6,859 nucleotides of DNA, taken from NCBI GenBank assembly GCA_012522165.1, contig JAAYKZ010000235.1:1-6859 (forward strand). The letters are read 5' to 3'. This document shows, piece by piece, positions 1 through 6,415 of the stretch. Numbering within the stretch: position 1 is the first letter of the stretch; every line of letters begins with the position of its first letter. The notes below the pieces were generated by a model. It searched no databases and was not told the DNA's origin. It saw nothing but the letters and a program-made list of their open reading frames with translations. Source of the DNA: Clostridiales bacterium. Its GTDB lineage: Bacteria; Bacillota; Clostridia; Caldicoprobacterales; UBA3941. Made by a program: the position numbers and the translations under genes.

Positions 1-2573
1 AATTATATGGCATAGATGCCTTTACATACAGGCAGCTCTTTACCATAACTTTAGACGAATTAAATAATGACTACGGACTTTCCGGCGATGAAAAACGAAA
101 GCTACAATCTATATTACTAGGTGCAGGATTAAAAGATCTCTTGCTGCTTCCCCAACTAAGGGATGAATTTTATAAAGAGGGAGATAAAATAGGGGGCAAG
201 AGAGGCAGCCCACAGGTAAAACAGTTTAAGGGCTATTACCAGTCCATAGATGACGGTATAAATATCAAACGAAAGGCACTGCTTCAAGTCGAAGAGTATC
301 AGCAAAAGCAGCAAGAGCTAGAGGAAACCAAAAAAATATCCCAGGAGATAAGCAAGGAGCTGGAGCAATTAGAAGATGAGATAGTGCAGCTAGATATTAT
401 AAAAAACAACTATAAAGCCTATAAAGATATACAAAAATTAGAAACATGGATAAGTGACAATAAGGATAAGTACTGGGAAGAGGCTCCTTCAGAATATGAT
501 GTCAAAAGGATTGAATCTCTGGGACAAGAATATATCCAGCTAAAAAAAGATTTCCAACAGAAGGAGATTGAACTGGGAATACCTACTAAAATAAGAGAAC
601 TACTCTTTGACAAAAAAGATGAGATGGCCAGCCTAGTAGCAGGAATATCTGGGATAGATGAACGCATTCGCCAATATACCCAGCAAAGTCAGGAATACCA
701 TAGAAAGCAGCAGCAGTTAATTGCAAAGATAAAAGAGACTAATGCTGCATGGGATGAGAATAGCATAAAATATATAGCAGAAATAAGGACTGATAATATA
801 AGTCATAGCAGAATTGAAGATTTGCTAGAGGAACATAAAGAATTAGCAACTGAACATAAAAACCACAAGGCAGATCTTATAAAGCTTCAGGAAGATTATA
901 AGACCCTCCAGAATCGAAATGAAGAGATAAGGGATAAAAAGCCTTGGCAAGAAGTTAGGAAATACTTTTATTCCTCTTTGGCCTTTATTTTGCTAGGCCT
1001 TGTTCTTACATTTATAAATCCCCTTTCCGGAATATTGATAGGACTGGGAGGTATTGCAGGAACTGCTGTCTATTATATTATGAGTTTCTTAAATTCCAGG
1101 GAAGCTCGTGCTGTAGTACAAGCGCATAAAGATCAGATAGAGAAAGTAAAAACTGAAATACAAGCCAAAAAAGAGGTCATAGAGGAATTAGAAGATCACC
1201 TTAATAGCATTAAGCTAGAGCTGGATGAATATAAGATAAGGCTTGGATTATCTATTGATACACCGAGTAGAACCTTACCAGGACATCTTTTGGGGATAAG
1301 GGATATACAAGAAAGGATAGGGGAACTAGATGAAATATCTGCTCAAATCAGCCATGGTAGAAACTACATAGAGGAAAGATATGATAGATATATAAGATTT
1401 ATTAATTTATTTTGTCAAGAGAGTGACCTGGTTGAGGATAATGAAAGCTATACTATAGCTGAGAGATGGGATAAGGTAGTAGCTAAATTAAACGATTGGT
1501 ACAATTATCTTGAGGAAGTTCATGAAATTAATATTTTACAGCAAAAGATAGAATCTGTGGAGCAAGAGATCGGGAGAATAATGGAAAGGTATGGATTTAC
1601 TAATCAATCCATGGATTTTACGGATAAGGTCTATGAGGATTTGGAAAACAAGATTGCCCTGTTTATAGAAAAAAGTCATAATGCCATAGAGTTTAATGAG
1701 ACCGAGGCTTCATTGAAGGAGATTAGACAATCTGTACTAAGTTCAATGAGCACCGATGGGATTCGCCGAGCTTTTGGCTATAATTTGTCCTCTGATGAAG
1801 TCCAGCAAGGGGAGCTATTAAAGCTATTTATGGAAAGTTGCAGTCAGTATGCATCACAAGAGGAAGCGACAGAGGTTTATAACATTAAATGTGAACAGAA
1901 AAAGGAAAAAATCCAGAAACTAAATGATTTAAAAGCAAGCCAGCAGAAATTAGAGAATGAACTTGAGGGTTTGGCAACCACTGAAAATCTACTAAGAGCT
2001 CAGAGACAGATAGATAAGGCCAGATCTGAGCTTAGAGTACTTGCTCAAAATTATGCTGTTAATATGACAGCTGCATTTCTACTAGACCAGATTGAGCAGA
2101 ACCTGCTACAGGGCATGAAGGACAGTATTATGGAAAGCGCAGGAAACATATTCAATCGCATGACCAATGGTGATTATAGTGGCATTTTGCCTTCAAAGTC
2201 CTCAGCGGAGTGGGAATTTGCAGCCATACTTTCCGAAAAAGCTAAGCCCCAAACCATAGATATGCTAAGCAGAGGAACCAGGGAGCAGCTTTATCTGGCA
2301 GTTAGACTAAGCCGTATAATGGATATCAAGCCTAGTCTGCCAGTTATTATCGATGATTCCTTTGCAAACTTTGACAGTATGCATTTAAGCCAGTCCATAG
2401 AAATCTTATCTCAGTTGGCCAATACCCATCAGATTTTTATTCTTACCTGTCATGGTCAATTGGTGGATGAGATAGCTAAATCCCAGTGTGTAGCTCAATA
2501 TTGGAAGATAGAGAGAGGCAAGCTGGAACTTTGTGATTGTGATAAGTTAAGCTGCTATTTGAGGGTCTCATAA
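1..2573 (+). CDS. YhaN-like SMC/Rad50-type ATPase with central membrane hairpin, 5'-partial
   Basis: The reading frame is open from base 3 to the TAA at 2571, giving 856 visible residues. The gene therefore begins left of the window; the TTG at 141 is internal. Residues are numbered here from base 3. Residues 1-80 resemble the ATPase N-lobe of YhaN proteins (YGIDAFTYRQLF, then LDELN and LLGAGL). Walker A and the Q-loop are off-window. Long Gln/Glu/Lys-rich coiled-coil stretches follow at about 90-150, 270-315, 360-420 and 620-685. They are interrupted at about 321-363 by two hydrophobic segments joined by a short INPLSG turn. The C-lobe carries the ABC signature LSRGTREQ (755-762), Walker B and D-loop LPVIIDDSFANFD (779-791) and an H-loop His at 817. 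Known family role: SMC-like ATPases related to SbcC/Rad50, often beside an SbcD/YhaO-like nuclease. That partner would be expected upstream, out of view. By inference it is a membrane-tethered ATPase acting on DNA ends. No CxxC zinc hook is visible. Family call is confident; exact function is not. Confidence 0.88.
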   Translation, partial: LYGIDAFTYRQLFTITLDELNNDYGLSGDEKRKLQSILLGAGLKDLLLLPQLRDEFYKEGDKIGGKRGSPQVKQFKGYYQSIDDGINIKRKALLQVEEYQQKQQELEETKKISQEISKELEQLEDEIVQLDIIKNNYKAYKDIQKLETWISDNKDKYWEEAPSEYDVKRIESLGQEYIQLKKDFQQKEIELGIPTKIRELLFDKKDEMASLVAGISGIDERIRQYTQQSQEYHRKQQQLIAKIKETNAAWDENSIKYIAEIRTDNISHSRIEDLLEEHKELATEHKNHKADLIKLQEDYKTLQNRNEEIRDKKPWQEVRKYFYSSLAFILLGLVLTFINPLSGILIGLGGIAGTAVYYIMSFLNSREARAVVQAHKDQIEKVKTEIQAKKEVIEELEDHLNSIKLELDEYKIRLGLSIDTPSRTLPGHLLGIRDIQERIGELDEISAQISHGRNYIEERYDRYIRFINLFCQESDLVEDNESYTIAERWDKVVAKLNDWYNYLEEVHEINILQQKIESVEQEIGRIMERYGFTNQSMDFTDKVYEDLENKIALFIEKSHNAIEFNETEASLKEIRQSVLSSMSTDGIRRAFGYNLSSDEVQQGELLKLFMESCSQYASQEEATEVYNIKCEQKKEKIQKLNDLKASQQKLENELEGLATTENLLRAQRQIDKARSELRVLAQNYAVNMTAAFLLDQIEQNLLQGMKDSIMESAGNIFNRMTNGDYSGILPSKSSAEWEFAAILSEKAKPQTIDMLSRGTREQLYLAVRLSRIMDIKPSLPVIIDDSFANFDSMHLSQSIEILSQLANTHQIFILTCHGQLVDEIAKSQCVAQYWKIERGKLELCDCDKLSCYLRVS

Positions 2574-2577
2574 GTTA

Positions 2578-2624
2578 ATAAAGGCGTTGGGTTATTGACC
2601 CAATGCCTTTGTAGTTTCTTCTTT
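2578..2624 (+). terminator. Intrinsic terminator after the YhaN-like gene
   Basis: A 13-bp stem with one G-T wobble is formed by AAAGGCGTTGGGT (2580-2592) and ACCCAATGCCTTT (2598-2610) around the 5-base loop TATTG. A T-rich but interrupted tail (GTAGTTTCTTCTTT) follows. It begins only a few bases after the TAA stop. It should end the ATPase transcript and insulate the downstream gene. Confidence 0.85.
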
Positions 2625-2704
2625 AAGCTAAGTGCAATCCTATTATTTAATTGCTGTTTGCTAGGTTATCAATTTTTTAGCACCAAAAAAGTATTATAAA
2701 TTCA

Positions 2705-2737
2705 AACTAATTAACATATATGCTAACTAATTGACAT
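2705..2737 (+). repeat. Direct repeat overlapping the abfA -35 box
   Basis: AACTAATTAACAT (2705-2717) recurs as AACTAATTGACAT (2725-2737), a 12 of 13 match with a 20-base period, about two helical turns. The second copy contains the TTGACA -35 box. Between and overlapping the copies lies an imperfect palindrome, TTAACATATATGCTAA (2711-2726), with one mismatched pair. The arrangement is what a regulator binding tandem half-sites on one face of the helix would use, but the region is AT-rich and chance is possible. Calling it an operator is inference. Confidence 0.4.
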
Positions 2738-2759
2738 TATGGCAAACAGCTGATAAGAT
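2731..2759 (+). promoter_or_regulatory. Sigma-A-type promoter for the arabinofuranosidase gene
   Basis: A perfect -35 box TTGACA (2731-2736) is followed by a 17-bp spacer and the -10 box TAAGAT (2754-2759). The -10 is preceded by an extended TGn element (2751-2753). Transcription would begin near 2766, leaving a leader of about 40 bases. The box matches, ideal spacing and position downstream of a terminator make this a strong prediction, although no start site has been mapped. Repeats overlap its -35 and spacer (2705-2750), so it may be a regulated promoter. Confidence 0.75.
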
Positions 2760-2768
2760 ATACATGAG

Positions 2769-2792
2769 CTTTAGATAAAAACAAATCTAAGG
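2769..2792 (+). promoter_or_regulatory. Leader hairpin overlapping the abfA ribosome binding site
   Basis: CTTTAGAT (2769-2776) can pair with ATCTAAGG (2785-2792) around the 8-base loop AAAAACAA, an 8-bp stem with one wobble. The 3' arm covers the first part of the Shine-Dalgarno sequence. The hairpin would sit a few bases from the predicted 5' end of the mRNA. It may stabilise the transcript or reduce ribosome access. It is a weak, AT-rich stem, so the function is speculative. Confidence 0.3.
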
Positions 2793-2795
2793 GGG
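2789..2795 (+). promoter_or_regulatory. Ribosome binding site of the arabinofuranosidase gene
   Basis: AAGGGGG lies 11 bases before the ATG at 2807. The spacing is slightly long, but there is no competing start codon in frame nearby, so the site supports the ATG. Confidence 0.7.
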
Positions 2796-2806
2796 CTATT
2801 AGAATC

Positions 2807-4318
2807 ATGAAAAATGCTAAAATGATCTTGGACAAGGATTTCATTATAGGTAAGGTAGATGATCGTATTTATGGTTCTTTTATTGAACATTTAGGACGGG
2901 CTATTTATGGCGGAATTTACGAGCCAGACCATCCTGAGGCTGATGAAAATGGTTTCCGTAAAGATGTTATCTCACTAGTTAAGGAATTGAGAGTACCCGT
3001 AATACGTTACCCCGGTGGGAACTTTGTTTCTGGTTATAATTGGGAAGATGGAGTGGGCCCAAAAGATCAGAGACCAAGGCGTTTGGAGCTGGCCTGGAGA
3101 ACCATTGAAACCAATGAGTTTGGTACTAATGAGTTTGTAGACTGGGCAAAAAAAGTAGATACTGAGGTTATGATGGCTGTTAACCTGGGAACTCGAGGAG
3201 TAGATGAAGCTCGCAACTTTATAGAGTATTGCAACCATCCAGGTGGTACATACTGGAGTGATCTGAGAAGATCCCATGGATATGAAGAACCACACAACAT
3301 AAAGGTTTGGTGCCTGGGTAATGAGATGGACGGTCCATGGCAGATTGGACACAAAACGGCTGAAGAATATGGCCGACTAGCCTGTGAAACAGCTAAGGTT
3401 ATGAGATGGGTAGATCCTAGCATTGAGTTGGTAATCTGCGGAAGCTCCCATATCAATATGCCAACCTTTGCAGAATGGGAAGCAACAGTACTTGATCATA
3501 CTTATGATCTTGTAGACTATATATCCCTACATCAGTATTATGGAAATCGTTCCAATGATACTCCTAACTATCTTGCAAAAACCTTGGATATGGATAGGTT
3601 CATCAAATCCGTAATATCCATATGTGACTTTGTAAAGGCTAAGAAGAGAAGCAAGAAGACCATAAATCTTTCCTTTGACGAGTGGAATGTATGGTACCAT
3701 TCTAATGAGGCAGATAAGAAGATAGAGCCTTGGTCCATTGCACCACCACAATTAGAGGACATCTACACATTTGAAGATGCTCTACTTGTTGGTTCTATGC
3801 TTATTACCCTATTGAAGCATGCTGATAGAGTAAAGCTGGCTTGCATGGCGCAGCTGGTAAATGTTATTGCTCCTATAATGACAGAAAATGGAGGACCAGC
3901 ATGGCGTCAGACTATCTTCTATCCATACATGCATGCGTCAGTATATGGTAGAGGAGTTGCCCTTAATCCTGTTATTAACTCTCCTGTATACGATACCAAG
4001 GATTACACTGATGTTCCTTGCTTGGATAGCACAGCGGTATGGAATGAGGAAAATGAAGAATTAACCATATTCGCAGTCAACAGGGATATGGAGGATGATT
4101 TAGTATTAGAGTGTGACCTACGCAACTTCCCAGGATATGAAGTAGTAGAGCACATAGCTTTAGAACATGAAGATGTTAAAGCTGCAAATACTCGCGATAA
4201 TCCTAACAATGTAGTACCAACTAATAAGCAGGGTACAGAGCTTGTAGACGGATTGTTGACTGCTAGGCTTAAGAACCTCTCTTGGAATGTTATAAGACTA
4301 GCTAAGGTTAATAAATAA
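2807..4318 (+). CDS. abfA: Intracellular alpha-L-arabinofuranosidase, glycoside hydrolase family 51
   Basis: This complete 503-residue protein has the usual length of bacterial GH51 enzymes (about 500). It should release terminal alpha-L-arabinofuranosyl residues from arabinan and arabinoxylan oligosaccharides with retention of configuration (EC 3.2.1.55). The TIM-barrel domain covers about 15-375 and a beta-sandwich follows at about 385-503. The acid/base is Glu173 in CLGNEMDGPWQ and the nucleophile is Glu292 in SFDEWNVWY. Other family pocket residues are present: Glu27, Asn72 (RYPGGNF), Asn172, His242 and Tyr244 (LHQYYGN) and Gln349. Their numbering matches, with a shift of about two, my memory of the Geobacillus enzyme. 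There is no signal peptide, so the enzyme is cytoplasmic and acts on imported oligosaccharides. It has its own promoter and terminator and appears monocistronic. No transporter or arabinose catabolic gene is adjacent in view. Arabinan versus arabinoxylan preference cannot be read from sequence. Confidence 0.97.
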   Translation: MKNAKMILDKDFIIGKVDDRIYGSFIEHLGRAIYGGIYEPDHPEADENGFRKDVISLVKELRVPVIRYPGGNFVSGYNWEDGVGPKDQRPRRLELAWRTIETNEFGTNEFVDWAKKVDTEVMMAVNLGTRGVDEARNFIEYCNHPGGTYWSDLRRSHGYEEPHNIKVWCLGNEMDGPWQIGHKTAEEYGRLACETAKVMRWVDPSIELVICGSSHINMPTFAEWEATVLDHTYDLVDYISLHQYYGNRSNDTPNYLAKTLDMDRFIKSVISICDFVKAKKRSKKTINLSFDEWNVWYHSNEADKKIEPWSIAPPQLEDIYTFEDALLVGSMLITLLKHADRVKLACMAQLVNVIAPIMTENGGPAWRQTIFYPYMHASVYGRGVALNPVINSPVYDTKDYTDVPCLDSTAVWNEENEELTIFAVNRDMEDDLVLECDLRNFPGYEVVEHIALEHEDVKAANTRDNPNNVVPTNKQGTELVDGLLTARLKNLSWNVIRLAKVNK

Positions 4319-4336
4319 TATATAGGTTAGCAATCT

Positions 4337-4375
4337 AAAACCACCTTGCTCAATTGTATGAGCAGGGTGGTTTTT
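4337..4375 (+). terminator. Strong intrinsic terminator after the arabinofuranosidase gene
   Basis: A 16-bp stem with one wobble pairs AAAACCACCTTGCTCA (4337-4352) with TGAGCAGGGTGGTTTT (4359-4374) around the loop ATTGTA. The T run is 4371-4375. It lies about 20 bases after the stop codon and separates abfA from the peptidase gene. Confidence 0.92.
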
Positions 4376-4395
4376 AGTTATATGGAGGCTTTTAT

Positions 4396-4424
4396 TTGCT
4401 GCCTGAAACCTTATATCCTATAAT
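4396..4424 (+). promoter_or_regulatory. Probable promoter of the Xaa-Pro aminopeptidase gene
   Basis: A perfect -10 box TATAAT (4419-4424) has a partial -35 TTGCTG (4396-4401) at exactly 17 bp. The leader would be about 80 bases. The upstream terminator means a promoter is needed here. A weaker alternative downstream is TTACAT (4441-4446), 17 bp, TAAAAT (4464-4469). A 10-base direct repeat TATAAAAGGG (4430-4439 and 4454-4463) lies in the leader with no assigned role. Confidence 0.55.
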
Positions 4425-4493
4425 TGTTTTATAAAAGGGGTTACATTCAAAGCTATAAAAGGGTAAAATTATATTATATTTATTAAACTTACT

Positions 4494-4501
4494 GAGAGGA
4501 G
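4494..4501 (+). promoter_or_regulatory. Ribosome binding site that fixes a TTG start
   Basis: GAGAGGAG sits 8 bases before the TTG at 4510. This near-ideal site, and the lack of any comparable one before the next in-frame ATG (residue 14), support TTG as the true start. Confidence 0.85.
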
Positions 4502-4509
4502 TTTGCAAA

Positions 4510-6285
4510 TTGACTGTAAATGAGAAGTTAAACCTATTAAGGGAAAAGATGAAGGAATATGGAATTCATGCTTATATTATACCCAGTACAGATCCTCATC
4601 TAAATGAGTATGTTCCCGATCATTATAAGTCCAGGGAGTGGATATCTGGCTTTACCGGATCTGCAGGGACAGTAGTTGTCACCCTTGACAAAGCCATTCT
4701 CTGGACAGATGGACGCTATTATATTCAGGCGGCTAGACAGATTAAGGACAGCGAATTTGAACTATATAAGATGGAAAAGGGTATTCCTAATTATATGGAA
4801 TTTATAGAGCAAAACTTATCAAAAGGCCAGGGTGTTGGTTTTGATGGCAAAGCAATGTCCTGTGCAGACGCATTAAAGATGAAGGACCGCTTTGATAAAA
4901 AGGGAATTTTTATAAAGAGTGATATAGATTTAATAAGCCAGATATGGAAAGAGGACAGACCTTGTCTACCAAGGGAAAAGCTATTTATTCACGACCTGGC
5001 TTTTGCTGGCCTTTCCCTTAAAGAAAAGCTGGATCAGGTGCTTGGGCAAATGGAGAAAAATAAGGTAGATTATTATATTGTTTCGGCTTTAGATTCCATA
5101 GCTTGGCTTTTGAACCTGAGAGGAAACGATGTATCCTATATCCCTGTTTTCATTTCTTACCTTCTGATATCCAGGACTTCTGTGACCTTGTTTATTGATC
5201 AGGAGAAACTCACTCATGAGGTTAAGGCCTATTTAGAGGAAAATAAAATTTTGGTTAAGGACTATGAAGATATTTTTAAGGAACTTGCAGCTATTGCCCC
5301 TGATAAAAGCATACTAGTGGATAATAGCAAGAATAGTTATGCTATCTACTCAGCTGTAAAAAAGAGCAAGATGGTGAACAAGGAGGATATAATATCTAGG
5401 CTAAAGGCTGTTAAAAATTCTGTTGAAATAGAGAATATCAAAGAAACCTATATCAAAGACGGAGTGGCTATGGTAAATTTCCTGCACTGGTTGGATACCA
5501 ATATAGGGGTAGATGAGATTACGGAACTTGATGTAGATGATAAGTTATTAGAATTTAGAAAAGAACAAGAGTACTGTCTTGGAGCATCCTTTGATACCAT
5601 AGCAGGATACAATGCCAATGGTGCAATAGTACATTATAAGGCCACACCGGAAAATTACGCAGTACTAAAGCCTGAAGGATTTTTGCTATTGGACTGCGGA
5701 GGTCAATACTTAAGTGGTACTACTGACATAACCAGAACCATTGTATTGGGAGATATTACTGATGAGCAAAAAAGGGACTTTACCCTGGTGTTAAAATCCA
5801 ATATAGCCATGGCTACAGCAGTTTTTTTAGAGGGCACTACAGGTAAAAGCTTGGATGCCTTAGCAAGGCAACCGCTGTGGAAATTTCATATAAACTATAA
5901 GCACGGTACTGGCCACGGAATAGGCTTTTGCCTCAGTGTTCATGAAGGCCCTCAAGGTTTTAGTACAGATATCCCTCTAGAACCTGGTATGCTGGTAACC
6001 ATCGAACCGGGGATTTATAAGGAGAATAGATATGGAATTAGAACTGAAAACACTTTAGTGGTGGTAAAAGATAAATTCCACCAGGAAGCAGGACAGTTTT
6101 ACCGCTTTGAGATGTTAACTTATTGCCCTATAGATATAAGGGCGATTGATGTGTCCCTGTTAGAACAGCATGAGATTGACTGGGTAAATAATTATCACAG
6201 GGATACTTACAATAAATTAAGTCCATACCTAGGAGAGGAACAAAAGAACTGGCTCAGGAAAATGACAGCTGAAATAGGAGAATAA
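4510..6285 (+). CDS. Xaa-Pro aminopeptidase (aminopeptidase P), M24B family, long three-domain form
   Basis: This complete 591-residue cytoplasmic metallopeptidase should remove the N-terminal residue from peptides with proline in the second position (EC 3.4.11.9). Its length fits the long form (about 590-600 residues) rather than the roughly 440-residue E. coli PepP. Domains in order are a creatinase-like N-terminal domain (about 5-135, with IPSTDPHLNEY and FTGSAGT), a second creatinase-like domain (about 155-300, with LDSIAWLLNLRG), the catalytic pita-bread domain (about 312-525) and a C-terminal domain (about 530-591). All five metal ligands of the two-metal centre are visible: Asp395 (LDCGGQY), Asp406 (GTTDITRT), His469 (HGTGHGIG), Glu499 (TIEPGIY) and Glu513 (RTENT). 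The supporting histidines are His375 (IVHYKAT) and His478 (SVHEGPQ). It is therefore expected to be active, usually with manganese. The start is TTG, supported by a strong ribosome binding site. It is probably transcribed alone, and its likely role is peptide turnover. Confidence 0.96.
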   Translation: MTVNEKLNLLREKMKEYGIHAYIIPSTDPHLNEYVPDHYKSREWISGFTGSAGTVVVTLDKAILWTDGRYYIQAARQIKDSEFELYKMEKGIPNYMEFIEQNLSKGQGVGFDGKAMSCADALKMKDRFDKKGIFIKSDIDLISQIWKEDRPCLPREKLFIHDLAFAGLSLKEKLDQVLGQMEKNKVDYYIVSALDSIAWLLNLRGNDVSYIPVFISYLLISRTSVTLFIDQEKLTHEVKAYLEENKILVKDYEDIFKELAAIAPDKSILVDNSKNSYAIYSAVKKSKMVNKEDIISRLKAVKNSVEIENIKETYIKDGVAMVNFLHWLDTNIGVDEITELDVDDKLLEFRKEQEYCLGASFDTIAGYNANGAIVHYKATPENYAVLKPEGFLLLDCGGQYLSGTTDITRTIVLGDITDEQKRDFTLVLKSNIAMATAVFLEGTTGKSLDALARQPLWKFHINYKHGTGHGIGFCLSVHEGPQGFSTDIPLEPGMLVTIEPGIYKENRYGIRTENTLVVVKDKFHQEAGQFYRFEMLTYCPIDIRAIDVSLLEQHEIDWVNNYHRDTYNKLSPYLGEEQKNWLRKMTAEIGE

Positions 6286-6359
6286 AGAGGGAAGAAAGTC
6301 TAAACTAAAAGCAAAATAGTATTAAGTAGTGTGGATTATAAGGGGTAATTTAGGATAAT

Positions 6360-6408
6360 AAAAAAGAATCACCTGCATATGAAACATATATGTATGGTGG
6401 TTCTTTTT
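6360..6408. terminator. Bidirectional terminator between convergent genes
   Basis: AAAAAGAATCACC (6361-6373) pairs with GGTGGTTCTTTTT (6396-6408), with one wobble. An upper stem CATAT/ATATG extends it above a small internal loop. The T run at 6404-6408 serves the plus strand. The A run at 6360-6365 gives six U on the minus strand. It lies 75 bases after the peptidase stop and just beyond the stop of the minus-strand regulator gene, so one hairpin can end both transcripts. Confidence 0.88.
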
Positions 6409-6415
6409 GTAATAA

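Noticed and set aside
419..667. Antisense reading frame of 82 codons inside the ATPase gene
   Set aside because: It lies wholly opposite a strongly supported coding region, has no ribosome binding site or recognisable domain, and reads as the complement of coiled-coil codons.
2673..2690. TTTTTT-AGCACC-AAAAAA hairpin in the abfA upstream region
   Set aside because: A six-pair A/T stem is too weak to be meaningful in DNA this AT-rich, and no T-tail or coding context gives it a role.
2751..2764. TGATAAGATATACA as a catabolite-control (cre) site over the -10 box
   Set aside because: The outer bases fit TGWNANCGNTNWCA, but the conserved central CG and the following T are missing, so a CcpA site is not supported.
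2975..3762. Four overlapping antisense reading frames (2975-3352, 3067-3456, 3527-3751, 3568-3762) inside the arabinofuranosidase gene
   Set aside because: They lie opposite conserved GH51 sequence, overlap one another in different frames and resemble no family I know.
4003..4209. Antisense reading frame of 68 codons at the end of the arabinofuranosidase gene
   Set aside because: It is opposite the C-terminal beta domain with no independent coding evidence.
4381..4422. Possible 13-codon leader peptide beginning ATGGAGGC after the abfA terminator
   Set aside because: It has no ribosome binding site, overlaps the predicted peptidase promoter and has no run of regulatory codons.
6286..6359. 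AGAGGGAAG after the peptidase stop, like a ribosome binding site for another gene
   Set aside because: No start codon with a meaningful reading frame follows; the only nearby GTG frame closes after five codons, and the bidirectional terminator comes next.
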